This document shows, one piece after another, positions 17,034 to 24,715 of a stretch of 64,000 bases of DNA. The notes under the pieces are model-generated. The model was not told the origin of the DNA. It searched no databases and saw nothing but the letters and a program-made list of their open reading frames with translations. The position numbers and the translations under genes were made by a program. Source of the stretch: Acidimicrobiaceae bacterium (GTDB taxonomy: Bacteria; Actinomycetota; Acidimicrobiia; Acidimicrobiales; Aldehydirespiratoraceae); NCBI GenBank assembly GCA_009837445.1, contig VXTM01000026.1, forward strand, positions 1-64,000, read 5' to 3'. Every line of letters begins with the position of its first letter. Position 1 is the stretch's first letter.

Positions 17034-18266
17034 CTACCCCGCGGCTCGCCTCATCGGTAGGAACGGCAACTCGACAATGGTTCCTCCAACCGCGTGCTCC
17101 TCGCCCATGACGTCCCACCCGAGGGTCACGCCGGTGCCCGGGTCGGCGGCGGAGGGGTGGATGTGGGCGAATCCAATTGCCTGCTCGACGGTAGGACTCC
17201 ACGTGACGCTGGTTGCATGCCCGACCCGCTCCTCGCCTTGGTAGATGGGTACCTGCGGGTCGCGATGCACTCGGGGCAGGATCACCGGCGGGCGACCGAT
17301 GTCGAGGTACACCTCGACGATGTCGCGCCAGTTGACGAGCACGCCGGCAAGTCGACGCGTCGCGGGAGCGTCCTTCGCCTTCAGGAGCGCTTCGCGGCCT
17401 ATGAACGCGGGCTTCTCGAAGTCGACAAAGTGGCCGAGGCCCAACTCGTAGGGCGTGACAAAGGCCTCCTCCTGCTCCGCGGTGGGATGGGCTGAGCGGT
17501 CAGGCCCGGCCCCGAGGTAGTCAGCGACCACGATCAGCAAGCCAGCTTCGATGCGGGCGACATCCTCGGCAAAGTGGCCGGCCGGGAGGAGACCGTCGGG
17601 CTCTCCGGCTTCCATCACCGCATCCCAGAGTGCTGGCGCGGACTTAGCCGGCACCCAGAACTCGTATCCCAACTCACCCGTGAATCCCTGTCTCCAGACC
17701 CAGACGTCGGTGCCGGCCACCTGGGTTTCGGTGCCTCGCGAGAACTTCAGATGAGACCAGTCCTGTCCGGTGAGGCGTTCCAGCACGCTCCTGGACCGGG
17801 GACCCTGCAACGCGAGCAGGCCGTTCGCCCCTTGGGTGTTCTCGATCTCCACGTCGAGGTCGGCAGAGCACTGCGCCAGCCAGGTCATCATCGGGTCGGC
17901 CGTCATGATGAAGCGGTTCTGTTCCAGGCGCACGACGATGCCGTCGCCGATCATCATGCCGTCGTGGTCGCACCAGGGTGAGTAGTACACCTGCCGGTCG
18001 GCCATGGTGTCGACCTGGCGGGTGATGATCCGGTCGACCAGCCGGGCCGCATCCCGGCCGGAGATGAGGTGCTGCGACAGCGGCGACATCTCGATGATGG
18101 CGGCACGATTGCGGATGGCGCCTACTTCCGCCTCGATCGTGCTGAACACGTCGACCAGGTGGAACTGGTCCCAGGACACCCAGCGCCGCCACTTGTTCAG
18201 CGGCGCGGTCCGTGAATTGAACGGGGTGCCCCCGAATGTGTAGACCTCGCTCAAGCTGTTGGCCAT
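17034..18266 (-). CDS. GcvT-like folate-binding protein (third paralogue)
   Basis: A 410-aa GcvT-superfamily protein. It shares SPLSQHLISGRDAARL, YYSPWCDHDGMMIGDG, MTADPMMTWL, LALQGPRS, RQGFTGELGYE and ATSVTWSP with the paralogue at 9992-11218. The ATG at 18266 is preferred because GGAGG stands eight bases upstream and the paralogues align from there. It is divergently arranged with the Rieske oxygenase at 18427, across a 160-base promoter region. That suggests a functional pair: Rieske-mediated N-demethylation with the C1 unit handed to tetrahydrofolate. Confidence 0.84.
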   Translation of the reverse strand: MANSLSEVYTFGGTPFNSRTAPLNKWRRWVSWDQFHLVDVFSTIEAEVGAIRNRAAIIEMSPLSQHLISGRDAARLVDRIITRQVDTMADRQVYYSPWCDHDGMMIGDGIVVRLEQNRFIMTADPMMTWLAQCSADLDVEIENTQGANGLLALQGPRSRSVLERLTGQDWSHLKFSRGTETQVAGTDVWVWRQGFTGELGYEFWVPAKSAPALWDAVMEAGEPDGLLPAGHFAEDVARIEAGLLIVVADYLGAGPDRSAHPTAEQEEAFVTPYELGLGHFVDFEKPAFIGREALLKAKDAPATRRLAGVLVNWRDIVEVYLDIGRPPVILPRVHRDPQVPIYQGEERVGHATSVTWSPTVEQAIGFAHIHPSAADPGTGVTLGWDVMGEEHAVGGTIVELPFLPMRRAAG

Positions 18267-18426
18267 ACCGGCCGCCTCCAGACCCTCGACCGCGCCGCTG
18301 CACCCAACGAAGTGTGCATGTAACGTACAGCCGTCCCGATACTGAATCGATTCCGTAGATAGGCGAGTTCCGATGAGGCGAGCGGCCGGGTAGGGCGAGA
18401 CCCGGAAGCGAGGGGGCCGACGCGTC

Positions 18427-19554
18427 ATGACAACCATCCCCGTCACCGGCGACACCGACTGGGCGCTGTCCAAGAACCAGAATCCGGCCGACCTGAGGGT
18501 CAACCGGATGGACGTCGAGGCCGAGACCCGCATCTACCGGGCGTTGAGGCACTTCTGGCATCCCGTCATCTATTCCGATGAGCTCGACGACGAGCCCAAG
18601 CAGGTCTGGCTGTGCGACGAGCAACTGGTGGCGGTGCGTCTCGACGGCGAGGCCGCCGTCTTCAACGACATGTGCGCGCACCGCGGCACCGCACTGTCAT
18701 TGGGCAAGGTGGTGGTCTCCGAGTGCGGCGAGACGCTGCAGTGCCCTTACCACGGCTGGCGCTACGCACCCGATGGGCGCTGCGTGCTGGCGCCCCAGCG
18801 CCCCGATCTCGCCGGGAGGCTGCGGGCCCGCATCAAGCGGCACAATGTGGTGGAGCGCTACGGCATGGTCTGGGTGTGCCTGGCCGACGAGCCCCATTTC
18901 CCGCTGCCGGAGTTCCCCCAGTTCGAGGACCCCTCCTATGACTGCGTGGCGGTCCCGTCGACGGACTGGGATCACACCTTCGCGGTGCGCCGTACCGAGA
19001 ACTACATCGATCCGGCCCATCTGGCCTTCGTCCACGACGGGTACCTGGGTGATTCCAGCGATCCGGCCATCCCTCGCCACGAGGTGTACCCGACGGCCCG
19101 CAACATCCTCCACATGAGGCTCAGCGAGCCCGCCCGGGAGCCGGCCGGCGCGGCCAAGAACAAGTCGATCGACAACGACAGCGAGTACATGGAGGTCATG
19201 AAGACCTGGGAGTGCTTCATGCCGCTGACGGTGCTTCTGCGATCGTTCAACCCGGCGGGCGAGACCTTCTGCCTGTTCTTCCATCCCACGCCGACATCGC
19301 CGACCACGATCCGCAACTTCACGATCGGCGCCCGCAACTTCGGCTCAGCGTCGACGATCTTCGAGGAGATCGCAGGCTGGAACAAGTTCGTCTACGAGCA
19401 GGACGAGCCCATCGTCTCCTCCCAGCGGCCCGCGCAGCTGCCCGAGGACCTGTCGATGGAGATGTTTCTCGCGGAGGTGGACATCTTCTCGCTGCACTAC
19501 CGCAAGTGGCTGCTCGAGTTGGCCGACGAACTAGTCCCCGCCGGCGCCGGCTGA
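18427..19554 (+). CDS. Rieske oxygenase with extended inter-ligand loop
   Basis: A 375-aa Rieske non-heme-iron oxygenase. The Rieske ligands are C83, H85, C106 and H109; 20 residues separate H85 and C106, four more than in the oxygenases at 6347 and 53522. The iron motif is D195, H198, H203 in ENYIDPAHLAFVH, followed by DGYLG. The FVHDGYLG stretch is identical in the Rieske-less subunit at 1915-2832, suggesting related active sites. About 30 extra residues precede the usual HFWHPV start of the family. It is divergent from a GcvT-like gene and convergent with another Rieske gene. Probable demethylase; needs an external reductase. Confidence 0.9.
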   Translation: MTTIPVTGDTDWALSKNQNPADLRVNRMDVEAETRIYRALRHFWHPVIYSDELDDEPKQVWLCDEQLVAVRLDGEAAVFNDMCAHRGTALSLGKVVVSECGETLQCPYHGWRYAPDGRCVLAPQRPDLAGRLRARIKRHNVVERYGMVWVCLADEPHFPLPEFPQFEDPSYDCVAVPSTDWDHTFAVRRTENYIDPAHLAFVHDGYLGDSSDPAIPRHEVYPTARNILHMRLSEPAREPAGAAKNKSIDNDSEYMEVMKTWECFMPLTVLLRSFNPAGETFCLFFHPTPTSPTTIRNFTIGARNFGSASTIFEEIAGWNKFVYEQDEPIVSSQRPAQLPEDLSMEMFLAEVDIFSLHYRKWLLELADELVPAGAG

Positions 19555-19584
19555 GCCGCGCCACTCAGAGGCCGAGGCGGGCTC

Positions 19585-20667
19585 CTAGGCGACCATCTCC
19601 GGCGCGCCGAGCCCGAACATCTCCACCAGGTCGCGGCGGTACCGGACCGACAGCCGGTCGGCCCGGATGTGGGTCTCGGCGGCCAGGTTGAGCGGCACGT
19701 TCTCGGGACGCTGGCTCTCGACGATCACGATGTCCTCGCTGTTGGTGACCAGCTGGTACTCGGCGTAGTCCTCCACGGTGGCGCCCGGGATGTTGGTCAG
19801 CGAGACCTGGTAGATGTCGGTGGTCCGGGCGCTGACGGGCGAACCGATATCGAAGAAATGGCTGGTGACGAAGCTCTCGCCGTCGTCCTCGTAGTAGTCC
19901 ACTTTCAGGTCGGTGGCGAACGGGTAGGTCAGGTGGTGCTGGTAGAAGACCTCACGCTCCCGCTCGCCGAGGTCGTCGTTGAAGCCCCGCTCGACCTCGA
20001 TGTAGGGCAGCGCCATGTACAGGCCGTAGTCGGTCTGCTCCAGCGTGTAGTCGGGCACGACGGGCCTGGCCCGGTTCCCGAACGTCTTCATGTGGACCCA
20101 GGAGATGTGGGCGATGTCGTTGAAGTTCTCGCAATGGCGGCTGGCGGTGGCAGCCCACGTGCCCTTCGGGATCTGGATCCTCAGCCATTCCGGCCCGAAC
20201 TCGTCGAGGTGCGGCCACTCGGGGAGGGGGCGGAGGGGCTCCGGCTTCATGCATGCCCACACGATCCCGTAACGCTCGGCGGCGAGATAGCTGAACAGCC
20301 TCATGGTCTTGGCCGGTGGGGGACTGTCGGGGTCGTTGGCGGGAATCCAGGTGCACTGGCCCGAGCGGTCGTAGTGCAGCCCGTGGTAGGGGCACACGAT
20401 GCAGGCACCGTCGTCGCTCATCCAGCCGTTGCTCAGCTTCGAGCCCCGATGCACGCAGAGGTCCCTGGCCACCGCCGCACCCTCGCTGGTGCGGTAGACG
20501 ACGAGGTCGACGTCGAGCAGCTTGGACGCCACCGGTCCGTTGGCCAGATCCGATGAGAACGCCACCGGATGCCAGAACCCGGCCAGGATGTGCCAGTCGC
20601 TCTCGCGTATCTCGGACCCTGCCGGGTACTCCGTCGCAGTTGAAGCTTGGTCGGTCGGCTCGTACAT
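19585..20667 (-). CDS. Rieske oxygenase, NdmA/VanA-type
   Basis: A 360-aa Rieske oxygenase. The ligands are C71, H73, C92 and H95 (18-residue spacing), and the mononuclear-iron motif is D184, H187, H192 in ENFNDIAHISWVH. NFNDIAH is shared with the oxygenase at 6347. The ATG has AGGAG six bases upstream. It ends 30 bases from the convergent Rieske gene and is transcribed from the 118-base gap beside the GH2-like gene. No reductase lies beside it. Probable N- or O-demethylase of the same island. Confidence 0.9.
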   Translation of the reverse strand: MYEPTDQASTATEYPAGSEIRESDWHILAGFWHPVAFSSDLANGPVASKLLDVDLVVYRTSEGAAVARDLCVHRGSKLSNGWMSDDGACIVCPYHGLHYDRSGQCTWIPANDPDSPPPAKTMRLFSYLAAERYGIVWACMKPEPLRPLPEWPHLDEFGPEWLRIQIPKGTWAATASRHCENFNDIAHISWVHMKTFGNRARPVVPDYTLEQTDYGLYMALPYIEVERGFNDDLGEREREVFYQHHLTYPFATDLKVDYYEDDGESFVTSHFFDIGSPVSARTTDIYQVSLTNIPGATVEDYAEYQLVTNSEDIVIVESQRPENVPLNLAAETHIRADRLSVRYRRDLVEMFGLGAPEMVA

Positions 20668-20785
20668 CGCTGCTCCTGCCCGCCTGTCGGATTCTGGGAT
20701 TTCCTGGGCGGCAACAATATATGCACAGGCAATATCGCTAGAAGTCCCGCGGTCGTGTGCCGCCCACCTGCGGGATCGTGGCGGT

Positions 20786-22831
20786 CTAGGCGATCGTGGC
20801 GGTGTAGGAGTTCGTGGCGAGGACTTCCGGTGGGTCGCCGCCGGTGCCGGCGGGTGAGGCTGCGGTGAGGGTCAGCTCCACCGTCAACTGACCGGGCTGG
20901 AGCACCTCTGGCAGGACGGTCTCGATCCGGCCCACAAGCACGCAACTGTCGGCGGGGGCCGCCCCGACCCATCGATGCTCGCTCAGGACGGGGCCGTCAC
21001 CTCCGAGCACCCGGGCCCGGGCCACGATGCCGTCCAGACCGCGGCGAGTGTCGTTGACCACGTGCACGGCCAGGTCGACACGGCCGCCGGTACGCAGTTC
21101 CTCCGGCAGCGGGTCGGCCACCACGGCCACCGGCCGGCAGGCGTCGACCAGCGCCCACCAGCCCGGCTTCGGTCGCCTCAACCCATCCAGCACACCGAAC
21201 CCGCTTTCGAGGCCGCCGTCGAGCACGCCGCCCACGTCGGCCAGGGCGTGAAGCAGGAAGCCTCCGGTGGGCCGGTACTTCAAACGGCGCAGGATCTCGA
21301 CGGTGGTCTTGACGACCTCCGGCTGGTCGGCCCGCACCGGCGTGCCGAAGGCCGACACGAACTGGCCCATCGTCGGGACCCGGGCCAGCGTCGGGGCCAG
21401 ATCGGCGGCCCGGCCGCCGTGGTGGCCGAACCACAGCTGGCTCGTGGTGCCCTCCAGCGACGGGAGATGCGGCGGCACGCCGGCGTGGGACAGGACCGGG
21501 CGCGAGCCGTCGCAGCGGGACATCACCCGGCTCAGGCGCCGGTCGAGCACGTCCCGATTCCATGACGGCCCCAGCCGGCTCCACGCCGCCGGAGTGGCCG
21601 ACCGTCGCCTCTTGCGGGGGAACGGATCGTCGTGGGCGCACCACACCGCCACCGACGGGCGGTGGCCCAGCAGGTCGACGGCCTCCCGGGCCTGCCGCCG
21701 GGCCTCGCCCACCACGCTGCGGCTCATCACCCCCCTAACGGGCAGGTCCTGCCAGACGAGCATCCCCAGCTCGTCGGCGGTGTCGTAGAGCTCCTCGCGG
21801 GCGATGTGGGCGATGGGGCGCACCAGGTCGAGGCCCGCCTTGCGGGCCGCCCGGATGTCGTCGGCCACCTCCGCCGGCGACGCCGTGCCCAGCAGCGGTC
21901 TCGTGGGCAGGAGGTTGGCGCCCTTGGCGAACAGCCGCTCGCCGTTGACGTGCAGCACCCACCGGCGCATCTCCACCGACCGGAAGCCGATGCGGAAGCG
22001 CCTGCGGTCGTGGACCTCCCCACCGGCCAGGGCCTCCATCTCCAGGTCGCACAGGGGCTGGTCGCCTAGGGAGTGGGGCCACCACAGCGGTGGATCGGCC
22101 ACGTCCACGGTCCACTCGACCCGGTTCTCGCCGACGGCCGCGTGGTGGCTGTGGACGTGCTCGGTGCCCGCGACGGTGGTGCGCAGGTACACGGCGCCCC
22201 CGTCCGGCACGTCGAGCACGGCCCGCAGCTCCAGCCGGGCCCGGGCCGCGCTCCCGCCCTCACCCATGGTCACCTCTGCGCAGACCGCCCGGGCGTGGCG
22301 GATCGCGACCGTCCCGCTGGAGCGCAGCCGCACCGGCCGCCACAGGCCGCCCACGATCACGTCGTCGGATCCGCACAGCTCGGGGTCTTGGAGCGCGCCG
22401 GTCAGGGTGGTGCGGTTGTCGGGGTCGCCGAAACGCCGGCAGGTCGCCTCGATGGCCAGTAGGTGCTCGGACCTTGCCGCTAGCAGATCGGTGACCTCTA
22501 GCTCGTGGGGTACGAAGTAGCCGTCGGTGTGCCCGAGGTAGGCGCCGTCGAGCCAGATGTCGCCCTGCTGGGCCAGCCCCTCGATCCGTAGCCACCAGCG
22601 GGTGCCGACCGTCTCGACCCCGGTCGCGGCGGCCGCATCGGGCGGCCCCTCGAAGCGCCGCCGGTACAGCACTGACTCCTCTCCGGCGAGGTCCAGTCCC
22701 CCGGCGCCCTGGGCCCAGTGGCTGGGCACCTCGATCGGGGCCCAGCCCGACTCGTCGTGGTCGAACTCGTGGAAGGTGCGCCGTTGCCCCTCGGTGGCCG
22801 CAGCGATCCGCCACGTGCCGCCCAGATCCAC
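20786..22831 (-). CDS. GH2-like glycosidase homologue, probably inactive
   Basis: A 681-aa protein with the glycoside hydrolase family 2 layout: N-terminal jelly-roll sandwich (about 1-175), immunoglobulin-like domain (about 180-285), then a TIM-barrel region starting at FAKGANLLP. GH2 barrels carry the acid/base glutamate in a W-x-G-N-E type motif; here the aligned stretch is VAVWCAHDDPF, so the glutamate is absent. The barrel is also short (family usual length 800-1000). The start is GTG at the edge of a repeat-rich gap. It may be a carbohydrate-binding or structural relative, or use another residue. No sugar-utilisation genes are adjacent. Confidence 0.72.
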   Translation of the reverse strand: MDLGGTWRIAAATEGQRRTFHEFDHDESGWAPIEVPSHWAQGAGGLDLAGEESVLYRRRFEGPPDAAAATGVETVGTRWWLRIEGLAQQGDIWLDGAYLGHTDGYFVPHELEVTDLLAARSEHLLAIEATCRRFGDPDNRTTLTGALQDPELCGSDDVIVGGLWRPVRLRSSGTVAIRHARAVCAEVTMGEGGSAARARLELRAVLDVPDGGAVYLRTTVAGTEHVHSHHAAVGENRVEWTVDVADPPLWWPHSLGDQPLCDLEMEALAGGEVHDRRRFRIGFRSVEMRRWVLHVNGERLFAKGANLLPTRPLLGTASPAEVADDIRAARKAGLDLVRPIAHIAREELYDTADELGMLVWQDLPVRGVMSRSVVGEARRQAREAVDLLGHRPSVAVWCAHDDPFPRKRRRSATPAAWSRLGPSWNRDVLDRRLSRVMSRCDGSRPVLSHAGVPPHLPSLEGTTSQLWFGHHGGRAADLAPTLARVPTMGQFVSAFGTPVRADQPEVVKTTVEILRRLKYRPTGGFLLHALADVGGVLDGGLESGFGVLDGLRRPKPGWWALVDACRPVAVVADPLPEELRTGGRVDLAVHVVNDTRRGLDGIVARARVLGGDGPVLSEHRWVGAAPADSCVLVGRIETVLPEVLQPGQLTVELTLTAASPAGTGGDPPEVLATNSYTATIA

Positions 22832-23178
22832 GGCCCCAAGCTACCGCCCGCAGTTGCTGTGCCCCGGTGGTTGCTGTGCCCGGTGGTTGCTGCGTCCGGC
22901 GGGTGGCCGGCGGTGGTCGCTTGCTCGCACGGGCTTCGCCGTACTCGCTCGCAAGTCGACCGCCGCCGTCTCCCGCCTGGCGGTCTCCGCCTGGCGGTCT
23001 CTCGCCCGCGGTTGTTGTGCCTCGGTGGTTGTTGTGTCCGGCGGGTGGCCGGCGGTGGTCGCCTGCTCGCACGGGCTTCGCCCTACTCGCTCGCAAGCCG
23101 ACCGCCGCCGTCTCCCGCCTGGCGGTCTCCGCCTCGCCGTTTACTGGGGCCATCACGGCGCCGCTAGGGTTGCCGGCG
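22832..23178. other. gene-free gap with direct repeats
   Basis: This 347-base gap between the divergent GH2-like and AAA+ genes has no convincing gene. It contains two nearly identical copies of a roughly 100-base GC-rich unit (22894-22992 and 23036-23134), plus shorter echoes of a GGTGGTTGCTGTG motif at 22865-22893. Open frames running through it are products of the base composition. Promoters for both flanking genes should lie here but none can be named. Confidence 0.6.
22894..23134. repeat. two-copy direct repeat, about 100 bases, offset 142
   Basis: The units begin GTCCGGCGGGTGGCCGGCGG at 22894 and 23036 and run to GGCGGTCTCCGCCT (ending near 22992 and 23134) with only a few substitutions. 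Each contains a partial inverted repeat (CTTGC...GCAAG or CTGC...GCAAG) around CTCGCACGGGCTTCGCC. The intervening 43 bases echo the same GGTGGTTGTTGTG theme. Confidence 0.85.
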
Positions 23179-24633
23179 ATGCCTGAGCCCCGACCGACCA
23201 CCCTGGGCGAGCTGCGAGCATCCGGCTGGACATCGGTGCCCGTCCGCCAGGAACTGCGGCGCAACGCCGTGGCCCGCATCCGCTCGTCGGAGCCGCTGTT
23301 CGCTGATGTGCTCGGCTACCACAGCACCGTCATCCCCCAGGTAGAGAACGCTCTGCTGGCCGGCCACGACATGATCATGCTGGGGGAGCGGGGCCAGGCC
23401 AAGACCCGGATGATCCGCGGCCTCGTCGGCCTGCTCGACGAGTGGATGCCGATCATCGCCGGATCCGAGATCAACGACGACCCCTACGCCCCCGTCTCGG
23501 CCCACGCCCGGGCGCTGGTGGCGGAGCAGGGCGATGCCACACCCATCGACTGGGTCCACCGCGACGACCGCTACGGCGAGAAGCTGGCCACCCCCGACAC
23601 GTCGATCGCCGACCTGATCGGCGAGGTCGACCCGATCAAGGTGGCCGAGGGCCGCTACCTGTCGGACGAGCTCACCCTGCACTACGGCCTCGTGCCCCGC
23701 ACCAACCGGGGCATCTTCGCCATCAACGAGCTCCCCGACCTGGCCGAGCGCATCCAGGTGGGCCTGCTCAACGTGCTGGAGGAGCGCGACGTGCAGATCC
23801 GGGGCTACAAGGTCCGCCTGCCGCTGGACGTGGTGCTGGTGGCCTCGGCCAACCCGGAGGACTACACCAACCGGGGCCGCATCATCACCCCGCTGAAGGA
23901 CCGCTTCGGGGCTCAGATCCGAACCCACTACCCGCTCGACGCCGGCACTGAGATGGACATCGTCGAGCAGGAGGCCTACCTCGGCCCCGGCCCGGCCGAC
24001 GCCACCGGCGAGGACGGCGTGCCCGGGACCTCGGGCCTGGTGGTCACCGTGCCGGAGTTCATGAACCGCATCGTGGTGGCGCTCACCCGGGCGGCCCGGT
24101 CCAGCCCGCATGTGTCGCAGCGCTCGGGCGTGTCGGTGCGGTTGAGCATCTCCAACGCCGAGACCATGGTGGCCAACGCCATGCGGCGCACCCTGCGAAC
24201 CGGCGGCGACCATGTGGTGCCCCGGGTCACCGACCTCGACGCGCTGTCGTCGTCGACCGCGGGGAAGGTGGAGATCGAGACGTTGGAGGAGGGCCGTGAG
24301 ACCGAGATCCTCCAGCGGCTGGTCAGCTCGGCGGTGCTATCGGTGTTCAAGGACTGCGTGCCGCCCGACATGCACCGCGAGGTGGTGGACGCCTTCGAGG
24401 AGGACCTGGTGGTGGACGTGGGCGATGACGTGGCCGACACCGACTACGCCGCGCTGCTGGCCCAGGTGCCGGCCTTGACCGCTCCCGTCCAGGCGCTGCT
24501 GGCCGGCGACGAGGCGGCCGAGTCGCCGGCCATGGTCGCCGCCGCGGTGGAGCTAGTGCTGGAAGGACTGCACCTGTCCAAGCGCCTCAACAAGGACGCC
24601 CAGGGCCCCCGAGCCCAGTACCGCTCCCGCTAG
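23179..24633 (+). CDS. AAA+ ATPase, MoxR/Mg-chelatase ChlI-like
   Basis: A 484-aa AAA+ protein of the MoxR/ChlI group. Walker A is GERGQAKT (69-76), a Walker-B-like segment reads GIFAINELPDL (about 175-186), and sensor-1 reads VASANPEDYTNRG. These ATPases usually work with a VWA-domain partner to insert metals or remodel complexes; a large VWA protein lies 4.3 kb downstream on the same strand. The ATG at 23179 is chosen because the family-like sequence starts there (MPEPRPTTLGEL) and the upstream frame crosses the repeats. Its 3' end faces the GH1-like gene across a palindrome. Confidence 0.82.
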   Translation: MPEPRPTTLGELRASGWTSVPVRQELRRNAVARIRSSEPLFADVLGYHSTVIPQVENALLAGHDMIMLGERGQAKTRMIRGLVGLLDEWMPIIAGSEINDDPYAPVSAHARALVAEQGDATPIDWVHRDDRYGEKLATPDTSIADLIGEVDPIKVAEGRYLSDELTLHYGLVPRTNRGIFAINELPDLAERIQVGLLNVLEERDVQIRGYKVRLPLDVVLVASANPEDYTNRGRIITPLKDRFGAQIRTHYPLDAGTEMDIVEQEAYLGPGPADATGEDGVPGTSGLVVTVPEFMNRIVVALTRAARSSPHVSQRSGVSVRLSISNAETMVANAMRRTLRTGGDHVVPRVTDLDALSSSTAGKVEIETLEEGRETEILQRLVSSAVLSVFKDCVPPDMHREVVDAFEEDLVVDVGDDVADTDYAALLAQVPALTAPVQALLAGDEAAESPAMVAAAVELVLEGLHLSKRLNKDAQGPRAQYRSR

Positions 24634-24658
24634 ACCCGCCCCTCCCCGCTCCCCGTCC

Positions 24659-24710
24659 CGAAATTGGCGACGAAATGGGTATCAGACACCCAGTTTCGGC
24701 ACCAATTTCG
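24659..24710. repeat. long imperfect palindrome between convergent genes
   Basis: Arms of about 22 bases, CGAAATTGGCGACGAAATGG (from 24659) and its near-complement ending CCAATTTCG (to 24710), flank a short loop at 24681-24687. It sits 26 bases after the AAA+ stop and 6 bases before the end of the GH1-like gene. It could act as a two-way terminator, although a T-run is lacking. It shares its outer CCGAAAT arm with palindromes at 25951 and 48308. Confidence 0.75.
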
Positions 24711-24715
24711 TTGGG

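Noticed and set aside
18297-18330. TGTAACGTACA as a GntR operator in the GcvT/Rieske divergent promoter
   Set aside because: Arms are only four bases and no matching site was seen before the GntR operon.
37-20667. Direct assignment as a caffeine degradation cluster with ndm gene symbols
   Set aside because: The domain architecture matches NdmC/NdmD, but sequence alone cannot show the substrate, NdmE is not seen, and other N-methyl compounds fit equally, so symbols were not given.
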